Part shown: positions 1 to 7,670 of the stretch, piece by piece
Layout of the letters: each line of letters starts with the position of its first letter
How positions within the stretch are numbered: position 1 is the first letter of the stretch
From: an uncultured Peptoniphilus sp.
Lineage (GTDB): Bacteria; Bacillota; Clostridia; Tissierellales; Peptoniphilaceae
Length of the DNA stretch: 64,000 bases
Reading direction: 5' to 3'
NCBI RefSeq assembly: GCF_943913915.1
Contig: NZ_CALUAA010000005.1
Location: 62,001-126,000 of the forward strand
The notes under the pieces: model-generated
What the model was told of the DNA's origin: nothing
The model's database searches: none
What the model saw: only the letters and a program-made list of their open reading frames with translations
Program-made: the position numbers and the translations under genes

Positions 1-302
1 AAAATGGTACCCGGTTTTTCGGTTTTGAAGGTGGTGTGAACGTGAGGTACGGTGAAGACGTCGCTTTCGCCGTGGCTGTTAAGTTCATAGCTTCCTACTT
101 CAACAGGAGCGGAGCCGCCTTCGGGAAGGAAGAAAACTTTGATCCAGGAAATATGATGTTCGAGTGTGTTGGGGTGTTCGATTTCGGAACCAACGGAAAC
201 TTTAACTTTAGCGACGCCACCTTCGAGCTTAGCTTCGATTTCGGGGACGTGTTTTTCGTTTTTCCAATCGCCGGATTTAACGGTTTGAGTTAATAAAGAC
301 AT
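1..302 (-). CDS. Superoxide reductase (desulfoferrodoxin/neelaredoxin family), 3' part missing
   Basis: Superoxide reductases reduce superoxide to hydrogen peroxide in the cytoplasm of anaerobes without making oxygen. About 100 N-terminal residues are visible; the C-terminus lies outside the window. The ATG at 302 follows GGAGG. Visible signatures are the E16-K17-H18 loop, which carries the catalytic Glu/Lys and first His of the family, and H43-P44 with H49-H50-I51-x-W53, the other iron-binding histidines. The final Cys and His ligands would lie beyond the edge. The start at residue 1 with no N-terminal rubredoxin-like desulforedoxin domain indicates the one-iron (neelaredoxin) type. A PerR-like box lies upstream. 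The plus-strand frame opposite this gene is a shadow. Confidence 0.9.
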   Translation of the reverse strand, partial: MSLLTQTVKSGDWKNEKHVPEIEAKLEGGVAKVKVSVGSEIEHPNTLEHHISWIKVFFLPEGGSAPVEVGSYELNSHGESDVFTVPHVHTTFKTEKPGTI

Positions 303-355
303 AAGTTAACCTCCATATATTCATAGTTTTGTTTACCAATAGTAGTATACCCGGA

Positions 356-370
356 TTATAAGAATTATCA
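356..370. promoter_or_regulatory. PerR-box-like operator upstream of superoxide reductase
   Basis: The 15 bases TTATAAGAATTATCA match the PerR consensus TTATAATNATTATAA at 12 of 14 informative positions. The site lies about 54 bases upstream of the superoxide reductase ATG. It overlaps the spacer of a possible minus-strand promoter (TGTGAT, 17 bases, TATACT). Peroxide derepression through a PerR/Fur-family protein is inferred; no perR gene is in the window. Confidence 0.55.
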
Positions 371-460
371 CAGAAAAAATTATTTTCATTAAGAACTCTG
401 GGAATCTTTAGCGATGTAATTTACAGTAAACTCTAGTATACTGTTATAAAGAGGTGGTCT

Positions 461-1579
461 ATGATTAATTTTGAAGCGACGGCAAATGTCGGCATGGAAG
501 CTGTTCTAAAGCGGGAAGTTCAAGCCTTAGGGTTGGAAGATATCCGCGTAGTGGACGGTTTGGTTTCCATGTCGGGGAATATGGAAGATATGGCGCGACT
601 GAATTTACATCTGCGCACGGCAGAAAGGGTACACTGGGTACTGAAGCGGTTCCGCGCCACAACCTTCACGGAACTTTTCGACGGCGTCTACGATCTTCCC
701 TGGCCCGATATTATGCCCAAGACGGCGAATTTTATTACGGAGGCAAAGAGTAAAAAATCGACGCTCTTTTCCCTTTCGGATATTCAGCGCATCAGTGAAA
801 AGGCCATCGTCAACAAGATGCAGACACGCTATAAGACCGAGTGGTTTGAGAAAAACGGCGCCCGGTACCGTATCGGCATTCGAATTATTGAAGATATAGC
901 TACGATTTATTTGGATACCTCAGGGGACGGTTTGCATGATCGCGGTTATCGTCAGCGCTCGGTAAAGGCGCCCCTTACGGAAACTTTGGCGTCGGGTCTC
1001 GTCCAACTCAGTTATTGGAACAAGGATCGCATGCTCGTCGATCCCTTCTGCGGCAGCGGTACGATTTTGATCGAGGCTATTATGCTCGCCAGAAAGATTG
1101 CGCCCGGGCTCAATCGCCGGTTCGATTTCGAATACTGGAATATAGAAGGAGCTCGAGCTAAGGAGATGCGTAAAGAGGCCTTTGGCATGATCGACTACGA
1201 TAGCGAGCTGGAGATTTACGGCTTCGACATTGACCCCAAGGCTATCGAGGCGACGCGGATCAATCTTGACGGCTTAGGCCTCGCCGACGACGTCCGTTTA
1301 ATCGAAAAGGATGTGGCTCATTTAGATTTAGGCGGCGAGTACGGCATCATCATTACGAATCCGCCTTATGGCAAGCGCATTGAAGACAGGGAATCGGTAA
1401 AGGAAATTAACCGAGCCCTCGGCGATTTGGCACGGAGCCTTCCCACGTGGAGCGAGTATATTATTACCGCCGACGAAGGATTTGAAAAGGGCTTCGGCAA
1501 GCGAGCCGATCGAAAGCGTAAATTGTTTAACGGAAGCATTCGTACAGATTACTATCAATACTACGGCCCGAGGCCGTAA
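461..1579 (+). CDS. THUMP-domain class I SAM-dependent RNA methyltransferase (YpsC/RlmL-N type)
   Basis: Predicted 23S rRNA guanine-N2 methyltransferase, 372 residues, the usual size of Firmicute YpsC proteins, which correspond to the N-terminal half of E. coli RlmL. An N-terminal ferredoxin-like/THUMP region (about 1-160) binds RNA. The Rossmann methyltransferase follows, with the SAM-binding DPFCGSG at 194-200 and the catalytic NPPYGKR at 300-306. The ATG follows GAGGTGG at good spacing. The SpoIIE-type phosphatase gene starts 17 bases after the stop, so the two are probably cotranscribed. The exact target base is inferred from the family. Confidence 0.88.
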   Translation: MINFEATANVGMEAVLKREVQALGLEDIRVVDGLVSMSGNMEDMARLNLHLRTAERVHWVLKRFRATTFTELFDGVYDLPWPDIMPKTANFITEAKSKKSTLFSLSDIQRISEKAIVNKMQTRYKTEWFEKNGARYRIGIRIIEDIATIYLDTSGDGLHDRGYRQRSVKAPLTETLASGLVQLSYWNKDRMLVDPFCGSGTILIEAIMLARKIAPGLNRRFDFEYWNIEGARAKEMRKEAFGMIDYDSELEIYGFDIDPKAIEATRINLDGLGLADDVRLIEKDVAHLDLGGEYGIIITNPPYGKRIEDRESVKEINRALGDLARSLPTWSEYIITADEGFEKGFGKRADRKRKLFNGSIRTDYYQYYGPRP

Positions 1580-1596
1580 AAAACAGGTGTGGTGGC

Positions 1597-2685
1597 ATGG
1601 CTGAACATAATTTAGTGAACAATCATATAGAAATGGCCCTGCTCGATACGATCTCCGATTTAATTCGAGTGGTAGATGAGAACAATCAGGTGGTTTATTA
1701 TAATCACGCCATGCGTCTGGCTCTTGAAGATCAGATGTACCACGTCTACGATACGGAGGATTACGGTTTTTTCGACTTTAAAATGACGGCCCGATGTCTC
1801 GCAAGTGGCGAAACCATTCAGCGTGAGACCTATGTAGGAGATGTGTATTATTCCGTAAAGACCAATCCCATTCGCAGTAGCGAAGGCGGAATCATCGGTG
1901 CCATAGAAGTATACCGGGACAAGGGTGTTGAAAAACGGCTTCAAATCGAGCTTGTTGAAAAAAACCGATCGTTTACGGAAGAGCAGGTCAGCGCATCGGC
2001 CATTCAACGCTCCCTCTTGCCGCCGAAAGGTTTTATGCGCGCCCTTTGCATGGATTACTATTTCAGACCGGCGGAACTTTTAAGCGGCGATTTCTTCGAC
2101 GTTATTCAAATTGACGACGATCACGTCGCCTTTTACATCGCCGATGCCGTAGGTCACGGTTTTTCATCTTCTATGACCACGGTGTTTATTTCGCAAACTA
2201 TGCGAAATATGGCGCCGGAGCTTCTTGCTGATCCGACGGTAGCCATGCTCGAATTGGTCCATCGGTTTAGGGAACTGAATTTACCGGACACCATGTATTT
2301 CACTATGTTTTTAGGCGTGTATTCCCTAAAAAACCGCAAGCTTACTTATGTAAATGCCGGCCACGACTGCCCGCCCCTTATAAAGCGGGAAGGCAATGTG
2401 CGCCTTTTATTGAATGCGGGCTTTCCCGTGACGCCCCTCGTGGAAGCGAGCTTTTATGAATGCCGCTCAGAATATATTCAGCGAGGCGATGAAATTCTTC
2501 TCTATACAGACGGCATGACGGAATGCAGATCCAGGAGCGGAGAGCAGTTTGGCGTCGAGGGTTTGCGCAAGTTGTTCCGTGAGGTAGGAGAGGAACCCCT
2601 ATCCCATGTTATCGACAGACTTAGGGAATTTGTTCAATCGGAAATCGTCGACGATATGACCTGTCTCTATTTAAAAATATTATAG
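1597..2685 (+). CDS. PAS-domain SpoIIE/RsbU-type PP2C serine phosphatase
   Basis: Signal-sensing protein phosphatase, 362 residues. A PAS domain occupies about residues 12-115, followed by a short helical linker (about 115-140) and a SpoIIE-type PP2C domain (about 150-362). Metal-binding motifs are visible: GDFFD at 164-168, DAVGHG at 183-188, GHDCPP near 270 and YTDGMTE near 316. RsbU/SpoIIE phosphatases dephosphorylate anti-anti-sigma (STAS) proteins in partner-switching pathways. No STAS or anti-sigma kinase gene is nearby, so the substrate is unknown. There is no membrane segment, so it is probably cytosolic. It is preceded at 17 bases by the methyltransferase gene and followed by a hairpin terminator. 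Confidence 0.87.
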   Translation: MAEHNLVNNHIEMALLDTISDLIRVVDENNQVVYYNHAMRLALEDQMYHVYDTEDYGFFDFKMTARCLASGETIQRETYVGDVYYSVKTNPIRSSEGGIIGAIEVYRDKGVEKRLQIELVEKNRSFTEEQVSASAIQRSLLPPKGFMRALCMDYYFRPAELLSGDFFDVIQIDDDHVAFYIADAVGHGFSSSMTTVFISQTMRNMAPELLADPTVAMLELVHRFRELNLPDTMYFTMFLGVYSLKNRKLTYVNAGHDCPPLIKREGNVRLLLNAGFPVTPLVEASFYECRSEYIQRGDEILLYTDGMTECRSRSGEQFGVEGLRKLFREVGEEPLSHVIDRLREFVQSEIVDDMTCLYLKIL

Positions 2686-2692
2686 ATACATG

Positions 2693-2719
2693 CCGGCGTC
2701 GAAAGATGACCGGTTTTTT
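2693..2719 (+). terminator. Intrinsic terminator after the phosphatase gene
   Basis: CCGG pairs with CCGG and GTC with GAT around a GAAA tetraloop, with a small internal loop, followed directly by six T. The stem is modest but the position just after the stop codon fits a terminator. Confidence 0.6.
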
Positions 2720-2740
2720 ATTATATTTTTTAGCAATTAC

Positions 2741-2796
2741 TTGAATCTTAGTTTGGATTGTGATACCATGTATAATTTTATAAAATATGGTATAAT
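2741..2796 (+). promoter_or_regulatory. carD promoter region with overlapping palindrome
   Basis: An extended -10 (TGG TATAAT, 2788-2796) lies 38 bases before the carD ATG. A second candidate is TTGAAT (2741), 17 bases, TACCAT (2764). ATACCAT (2763-2769) and ATGGTAT (2787-2793) form a perfect 7-base inverted repeat across an AT-rich core and overlap both -10 elements. It could be an operator or incidental symmetry. Confidence 0.5.
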
Positions 2797-2833
2797 AGTG
2801 GGGAACGTAATAATCGAACAGAAGGGGGAGTAT

Positions 2834-3346
2834 ATGTTTGAAATAGGAGATAAGATCGTCTATCCGATTCACGGTGCAGGCGTCATCGTCGACATAAAAA
2901 ATAAAGTGATCTTAGGCGAGAAGAAAGAATATTTCGTCTTAAAGATTCCCGTGAACGAGATGAAAGTTTTGGTACCCATCGGCAGCATGGACAGCGTCGG
3001 CATTCGAGAAATTAAGACCCCCGAAGAAATGGACAAGGTCCTCGAAGTGTTAAAAGACACCACGGTTGAAAAGATGCCCAATAACTGGAACCGTCGTTAC
3101 CGTTTCCATCAAGATAAGATTAAAACCGGAGACTTGGAAGAGATCGCAAGGGTTATTAAAAATCTGGAATGCTTAGATAGGGAAAAAGCACTCTCTACCG
3201 GCGAAAGAAAGATTTTAAACAATGCACGCCAAATCATTCTATCGGAAATGGTCTTAGTCTACGATAAATCTTATGATGAAGTTGTGGAAATCGTCGATAA
3301 AACCATGGATGAAGGTTGTCTTAAAGCGGTTAAAGGGGAAGAATAA
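2834..3346 (+). CDS. carD: CarD/CdnL-family transcription regulator
   Basis: RNA polymerase-binding regulator, 170 residues. The N-terminal Tudor-like domain (about 1-60; it starts MFEIGDKIVYPIHGAG) is the part that contacts the RNA polymerase beta subunit in this family. The helical C-terminal half (about 65-165) contacts DNA at the upstream edge of the open bubble. I chose the ATG at 2834 because it follows GGGGGAG and begins the conserved domain; an earlier in-frame ATG would add an unrelated AT-rich stretch. The gene is followed at 9 bases by the PIN/TRAM membrane protein gene, a pairing common in clostridia. Expected role: setting rRNA and housekeeping promoter activity. Confidence 0.9.
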   Translation: MFEIGDKIVYPIHGAGVIVDIKNKVILGEKKEYFVLKIPVNEMKVLVPIGSMDSVGIREIKTPEEMDKVLEVLKDTTVEKMPNNWNRRYRFHQDKIKTGDLEEIARVIKNLECLDREKALSTGERKILNNARQIILSEMVLVYDKSYDEVVEIVDKTMDEGCLKAVKGEE

Positions 3347-3355
3347 GAAAGGAGC

Positions 3356-4465
3356 ATGCGTATCAGATCCGATCGCATAGTCCATGTGATCTTCCGCATT
3401 CTCTTTACACTTTTAGGCGTGGCGGTAGGTCGTATGGTTCTCGTATTTTTGCCTGATCTCGACGCAATGACTTCTATCCATCGGTGGATTCCCACGCGTT
3501 ATTTGCCCATTTTCATACTTATTCTTTTTGCTATTATTTTTTTTATATTGGGAAAATACGTTTTCGGACTTTTGAAGCAGTTCATTGTACTGATCGAGTC
3601 AGAGATGAAGGATTTACCTGCCGGAGATATTCTCTGGGGGTTTGTAGGATTGGTTCTCGGGATTTTTGTAGCCTATCTCGTGTCCATTCCCGTGTACCGA
3701 CTTAATATTCCATATGTAAGCAGCTTTATTTCCCTCCTGATTTATGCCGTTCTCGGCATTTTGGGAATTCGCGTCATGCTTACGAAGAGAGAAGAATTTG
3801 CCACAGGTCTTCGAGGGCTCTTTGCACAGGGTCGCGGCGAGTGGCGAGGAAAATTATCGGACAAGCGCGCGATACCGGCAAAGATCTTGGATACCTCGGT
3901 GATTATTGACGGAAGAATTGTGGATATAATCGATCTGGGCTTTATCGAAGAGCCCATTGTCGTGCCTACTTTCGTGCTTGCCGAGCTTCAGGGTATTGCC
4001 GATTCATCCAATGCCATGAGTCGTACCAAGGGTCGCAAGGGGCTGGACAGCTTAAAATTGATGCAGGATGAGGGTAAGCATAAAATTACCATTGTGGAGA
4101 AAACCTACGATGATCTCCACGAAGTGGACGATATGTTGATGCGTTTTGCAAAAGAAACGAAGGGCATAATCGTTACCAATGATTTCAATTTAAACAAGGT
4201 GGCAGAAGTGCAGGGGATCGGTGTATTAAATATTAATGCCTTGGCCAATGCCATGAAGCCTGTCTTTGTAAACGGCGAGCGAATCAATGTCTCTGTCGTG
4301 AAGCCCGGAAGTCAAGATAAGCAGGGCCTCGGTTATTTAGATGACGGCACCATGATCGTCGTAGAAAACGGCATTGACTACTTGGGAGAGACCATCGATT
4401 GTGTGGTAACCTCCATGCTTCAAACGTCTGCCGGAAAAATGATTTTTGCAAAGCCTGTGGAATAG
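3356..4465 (+). CDS. PIN/TRAM-domain membrane protein (YacL family)
   Basis: 369 residues. Four predicted membrane segments lie in the first 145 residues (about 10-30, 47-70, 95-115, 122-140). A PIN nuclease-like domain occupies about 180-300 and starts ILDTSVIIDGR, which includes the first acidic PIN residue. A C-terminal TRAM domain (about 305-365) is a likely RNA-binding module. The architecture equals B. subtilis YacL, whose function is not settled; a membrane-tethered RNA nuclease is inferred. The GGAG before the ATG leaves only one spacer base, so initiation may be weak or coupled to carD. The final codons precede a strong two-way hairpin. Confidence 0.87.
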   Translation: MRIRSDRIVHVIFRILFTLLGVAVGRMVLVFLPDLDAMTSIHRWIPTRYLPIFILILFAIIFFILGKYVFGLLKQFIVLIESEMKDLPAGDILWGFVGLVLGIFVAYLVSIPVYRLNIPYVSSFISLLIYAVLGILGIRVMLTKREEFATGLRGLFAQGRGEWRGKLSDKRAIPAKILDTSVIIDGRIVDIIDLGFIEEPIVVPTFVLAELQGIADSSNAMSRTKGRKGLDSLKLMQDEGKHKITIVEKTYDDLHEVDDMLMRFAKETKGIIVTNDFNLNKVAEVQGIGVLNINALANAMKPVFVNGERINVSVVKPGSQDKQGLGYLDDGTMIVVENGIDYLGETIDCVVTSMLQTSAGKMIFAKPVE

Positions 4466-4489
4466 AAGCAATGTTAATATAAGTAACAA

Positions 4490-4530
4490 AAAAGCACCTA
4501 CTACTTTTTGTAGTAGGTGCTTGTATTTTA
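4490..4530. terminator. Bidirectional terminator between yacL and tyrS
   Basis: A perfect 13-bp stem (4492-4504 with 4510-4522) surrounds a five-T loop. On the minus strand it is followed by a T run, giving a strong tyrS terminator. On the plus strand it is followed by a looser T-rich tract and serves the carD-yacL unit. Confidence 0.88.
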
Positions 4531-5754
4531 TTTAAGTTTAAATAAGTGGTGAACTTTCTTTCCTTTACGAACGTGTACGCCGTTTTCAAGCGCTTCTTTC
4601 GAAATGATTTGATCGTGGGATGTGGCCTTCTCATCGTCAATGGAGATGCCGCCTTGTTTAATAAGGCGTCTGCCTTCACTTGTGGAGGCGATAAGTTCCG
4701 CCTTCTGTAAGAGTTCAACGATGGTCATGCCCTCTGCCACTTCATCACTATCGAGTTCCGTTGTTGGCATATTTTCAGTATCACCTTTGCCGCCGAAGAG
4801 AGCGCGGGATGCCTCAAGTTGTTCATCGGCAATGTCTTTTCCGTGAACTTCTGCGGTAATTTCCCAGGCCAAGCGTTCTTTGGCTTTATTGAGTTCTTGA
4901 CCTTCGAGTTTTGCGTATTCATCGATTTCTTCGTCGCTTACGTCGGTTAAGAGCTTCATAAATTTAACGACGTCGCGGTCGTCGGTGTTTCGCAGGTATT
5001 GGAACATTTCGTGGGGCGGCGTCTTGTTTGGATCGAGGAAGATGGCGCCTTTCATGGATTTGCCCATTTTTTGACCGTCGGCTGTGGAAAGTAGTTTGAA
5101 AGTCATGGAGTAGACCTTTCCATTTTCCAGTTTACGCACTAGATCGTAACCGCCGAGCATATTGCTCCATTGGTCGCTGCCGCCTAATTGTAATTGGCAG
5201 TCGTATTTTCTGTAGAGCTCGAGGAAATCGTAGGATTGCATGAGCATGTAGCCCATTTCGAAGAAAGTAAGCCCTTGATCCAAACGGTTGGCATAGGCGT
5301 CTAATTTCAACATCTGATTAACCGAGAAGTGTACGCCGATATTGCGCATAAATTCCAGGTAACCCAGATCCAGGAGCCAATCGGCATTGTTTGCGGCGAT
5401 GGCTTTACCGTCGCTGTAATCGATAAAATGAGAAAGTTGTCTTTGGAAACAATCGATGTTATGGGCGATGTCTTCTTTTGTCAGCATTTTACGCATATCC
5501 GTACGGCCCGACGGGTCGCCTATAAGGGTAGTGCCACCGCCGAAGAGGGTGATCGGTCTGTGGCCTGCTCGTTGGAAGTGTTGAAGCACCTTAACCTGTA
5601 AGTAATGGCCCAGGGTCAGAGAGTCGGCGGTGGCGTCGAATCCGATATAGAAGGTAATCGGTCCCTCTGCCAAGCGTTCTTTGAGTTCTTCGGGGAAAGT
5701 TACCTGATCGATGTAACCTCTGCGTTCCAATAGGTCAAATACATTTTCAGTCAT
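4528..5754 (-). CDS. tyrS: Tyrosine--tRNA ligase
   Basis: Class I aminoacyl-tRNA synthetase charging tRNA-Tyr, 408 residues as in the bacterial TyrS family. The N-terminal catalytic domain has the HIGH equivalent within TLGHY near residue 49, the tyrosine/tRNA-recognition segment SDQWSN, and the KMSKS equivalent KMGKS near 230. The C-terminal S4 RNA-binding domain covers about 345-408. The ATG at 5754 follows AAGGAGGCATC. The gene is preceded by a T-box antiterminator element and closed by a strong hairpin. It is a single-gene unit. Confidence 0.95.
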   Translation of the reverse strand: MTENVFDLLERRGYIDQVTFPEELKERLAEGPITFYIGFDATADSLTLGHYLQVKVLQHFQRAGHRPITLFGGGTTLIGDPSGRTDMRKMLTKEDIAHNIDCFQRQLSHFIDYSDGKAIAANNADWLLDLGYLEFMRNIGVHFSVNQMLKLDAYANRLDQGLTFFEMGYMLMQSYDFLELYRKYDCQLQLGGSDQWSNMLGGYDLVRKLENGKVYSMTFKLLSTADGQKMGKSMKGAIFLDPNKTPPHEMFQYLRNTDDRDVVKFMKLLTDVSDEEIDEYAKLEGQELNKAKERLAWEITAEVHGKDIADEQLEASRALFGGKGDTENMPTTELDSDEVAEGMTIVELLQKAELIASTSEGRRLIKQGGISIDDEKATSHDQIISKEALENGVHVRKGKKVHHLFKLK

Positions 5755-5900
5755 GATGCCTCCTTTTTAAGCACAAAAAAAGACTTTGCGAAAGGGCGTC
5801 GTGGGACGCGGTACCACCTTTCTTCGCATAAAGCCTTGAGAAAATATTATACTCCGGCATTGTAATTTTGAGGACGCCTTCATCGTATATCTTAAATTTG
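5755..5900 (-). promoter_or_regulatory. T-box leader of tyrS (short form)
   Basis: In RNA sense, AAAGG, a TGGTACC bulge, GCGTC, CCAC loop, GACGC and CCTTT form a textbook T-box antiterminator at 5791-5821, with the TGGTACCGCG core at 5807-5817. Downstream, CGCAAAGTC followed by seven T (5774-5790) can pair with GGCTTTATGCG (5825-5835). Only about 80 nt separate the predicted start (~5900) from the T-box core, and I find no canonical stem I or clear Tyr specifier loop. Uncharged tRNA-Tyr sensing is inferred from the gene it precedes. Confidence 0.85.
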
Positions 5901-5906
5901 AAAACC

Positions 5907-5935
5907 ATTCTATCTTTCCTGGGAGAACTTGTCAA
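5907..5935 (-). promoter_or_regulatory. tyrS leader promoter
   Basis: On the minus strand, TTGACA (5935-5930), a 17-base spacer and TAGAAT (5912-5907) give a near-consensus vegetative promoter. It places the transcript start near 5900, which fixes the length of the T-box leader. Confidence 0.85.
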
Positions 5936-5966
5936 GAACATTTTCAGTGTTTCAAAAATTATCCTG

Positions 5967-5975
5967 TGCTATGAT
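5967..5975 (+). promoter_or_regulatory. Extended -10 promoter of the acpS-nnrD gene
   Basis: TGC TATGAT forms an extended -10 eighteen bases before the ATG at 5993, with no good -35. It is divergent from the tyrS promoter about 50 bases away. Confidence 0.45.
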
Positions 5976-5992
5976 AGATAAAGGAGGATCAT

Positions 5993-7165
5993 ATGATAGG
6001 TATCGACATAGTTTACATTCCCCGCATAGCCGATTTATTGGCGCGGCGAGGTGATCGTTTTTTAGAAAAAATACTGAACAGTGACGAATTAAACAATTTA
6101 CAAAGTAAGGAGCCTGAGCGGATCGCCGGAATCTTCGCCGCAAAAGAAGCCATGGGTAAAGCCCTTGGCGAAGGAATTTTCTCCACGGGGCTGAAACAGT
6201 TTACGGTCCGGAAAGACGAGAACGGAATGCCCTACGGATTTTATAAAAATACATATTTTCATCTTTCCATAAGCCACGAAAAGGATTATGCTATAGGTAT
6301 AGCTCAGAAAGCAGATAATACCTTGAGCGGGGATTTTTCATTAGATTTTGAAATGGCGCGTATTCTTCCTACGCTTCAAGACGACGATCACAAGGGGAGC
6401 AGGGGGAAAGCGGCCATTATCGGCGGAAGCGAAGGCATGTACGGATCGGTCGATCTTGCGAGTCGCGCTCTGTTAAGAAGCGGCACCGGGCTCGCCTATG
6501 CACTTCTCCCGAAAGAATCGGTGAAATCTTTCGCTCTTCGTGCAATGGAAGTAATCGTGCGCAATCGAGAGGATCTTTCCCTACTGGACGATATGGATGC
6601 TGTCGCCATAGGCCCCGGCATGGGGCGAGATGATGAAAGCTTTTATCTCTTTAACAAGGTCTATTCCAGTTTTAAAAAGCCTCTCCTCGTCGATGCCGAC
6701 GGCCTCTTCCATCTATCACGGAAGAGAATGGAGAGAGAGCAGGCGATCTTAACACCCCATGAAGGAGAAATGGCGCGATTAATTCGTCGTGACATAGAAT
6801 GGGTGAGATCTAACAGAAAAGAAGCTGCAAGTTTATGTCGGTCTCTTTATGGCGGCGTCGTGGTTTTAAAGGGAAAAGATACCATCGTAACAGACGGAGT
6901 ACATACATTTATCAATCCCACAGGAAACAGCGGCATGGCTACGGCGGGAAGCGGAGATGTCCTATCAGGTATCATAACTTCTTTTTTAGCGCAGGGCCTT
7001 AGTTGTTTCGATGCTGCACGCCTCGGGGTATATATTCATGGATTAAGCGGGGATATCGGTGCTTTACATAAAAGTCGCCACAGCCTGATCGCCTCCGACT
7101 TAATCGATTATTTCCCTGAAGCCTTTCTTTCAATGAAAAGATTGGGAGAGGCTGAGCTAATTTAA
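5993..7165 (+). CDS. acpS: Fused holo-ACP synthase (AcpS) and ADP/ATP-dependent NAD(P)H-hydrate dehydratase (NnrD)
   Basis: Two enzymes in one 390-residue chain. Residues 1-~110 are AcpS, which transfers 4'-phosphopantetheine from CoA to acyl carrier protein: IGIDIV at 2-7 with the metal-binding Asp, and the FAAKEA...KALGEG helix near 47-60. Residues ~120-385 are the CARKD/YjeF C-terminal dehydratase, which repairs hydrated NAD(P)H: GGSEGMYGSV near 143, LTPHEGE near 257, and the catalytic NSGMATAGSGDVLSG near 308-322. No stop or frameshift lies between them. The usual epimerase domain of Nnr proteins is absent. The ATG follows AAAGGAGG. A MazF gene follows 45 bases later. Confidence 0.9.
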   Translation: MIGIDIVYIPRIADLLARRGDRFLEKILNSDELNNLQSKEPERIAGIFAAKEAMGKALGEGIFSTGLKQFTVRKDENGMPYGFYKNTYFHLSISHEKDYAIGIAQKADNTLSGDFSLDFEMARILPTLQDDDHKGSRGKAAIIGGSEGMYGSVDLASRALLRSGTGLAYALLPKESVKSFALRAMEVIVRNREDLSLLDDMDAVAIGPGMGRDDESFYLFNKVYSSFKKPLLVDADGLFHLSRKRMEREQAILTPHEGEMARLIRRDIEWVRSNRKEAASLCRSLYGGVVVLKGKDTIVTDGVHTFINPTGNSGMATAGSGDVLSGIITSFLAQGLSCFDAARLGVYIHGLSGDIGALHKSRHSLIASDLIDYFPEAFLSMKRLGEAELI

Positions 7166-7210
7166 GCGAAACGCTTTATTTATGACAACTAAATAGAAAG
7201 GATGTGATCC

Positions 7211-7552
7211 ATGGTTATTAAACGAGGAGACATCTTCTATGCTGATCTTTCGCCGGTTGTCGGTTCGGAACAGGGCGGTGTGCGTCCGGTGGTGATATTG
7301 CAAAATGATGTAGGGAATAAATATTCCCCTACGACCATCGTCGCTGCCATTACGAGTCAGATGAACAAGACGAAATTGCCGACCCATGTTAAGGTCAAGG
7401 CGGCGACCAATGACCTTCCTAAGAATTCGGTTATTTTGCTTGAACAGATCCGAACCATCGACAAAAAGAGACTCCGTGAAAAAATCGGAAAGTTCAGCTC
7501 GAAAATCATGGACGATGTTAACGAAGCGATCAAAATAAGTTTCGGACTATAG
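7211..7552 (+). CDS. mazF: MazF/PemK-family mRNA endoribonuclease toxin
   Basis: 113 residues, the normal size of Firmicute MazF/EndoA. The family folds as an SH3-like barrel and cleaves single-stranded mRNA at short sites. Visible motifs are [19 protein letters not shown] (about 5-23) with the catalytic Arg loop GGVRPVVI at 22-29, TSQ near 48 and [10 protein letters not shown] near 77-86. The ATG follows AAAGGATG. Normally a small antitoxin gene (mazE/endoAI) precedes it, but here only 45 noncoding bases separate it from the AcpS-NnrD gene. The acpS neighbourhood is the classic place for this gene in Firmicutes. Confidence 0.93.
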   Translation: MVIKRGDIFYADLSPVVGSEQGGVRPVVILQNDVGNKYSPTTIVAAITSQMNKTKLPTHVKVKAATNDLPKNSVILLEQIRTIDKKRLREKIGKFSSKIMDDVNEAIKISFGL

Positions 7553-7557
7553 TACAT

Positions 7558-7601
7558 AACGACGATAGGCGCGAGTTTTTCTCGCGCTTATCGTCGTTTT
7601 C
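7558..7601 (+). terminator. Strong intrinsic terminator after mazF
   Basis: A long stem (7558-7575 with 7581-7598, one small internal mismatch) surrounds a five-T loop and is followed by T residues. It ends the acpS-nnrD-mazF unit. Confidence 0.88.
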
Positions 7602-7602
7602 G

Positions 7603-7631
7603 TTGGTGTCTATCATGGGATGTTGTATAAT
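7603..7631 (+). promoter_or_regulatory. Promoter of the secreted-protein/glycopolymer unit
   Basis: TTGGTG (7603-7608), a 17-base spacer and TATAAT (7626-7631) lie 40 bases before the GTG start at 7671. Confidence 0.7.
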
Positions 7632-7670
7632 AGAAATTGTGAATATTTTTAGTTGAGAAAGGATGAGACT

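Noticed and set aside
36..293. Open plus-strand frame of 85 codons at the window start
   Set aside because: It is the antisense shadow of the superoxide reductase gene, which has family motifs, a ribosome site and correct codon pattern on the minus strand.
5747..5941. A 64-codon minus-strand frame upstream of tyrS
   Set aside because: It runs through the promoter, T-box antiterminator and tyrS ribosome site and has no initiation signal of its own; it is untranslated leader.
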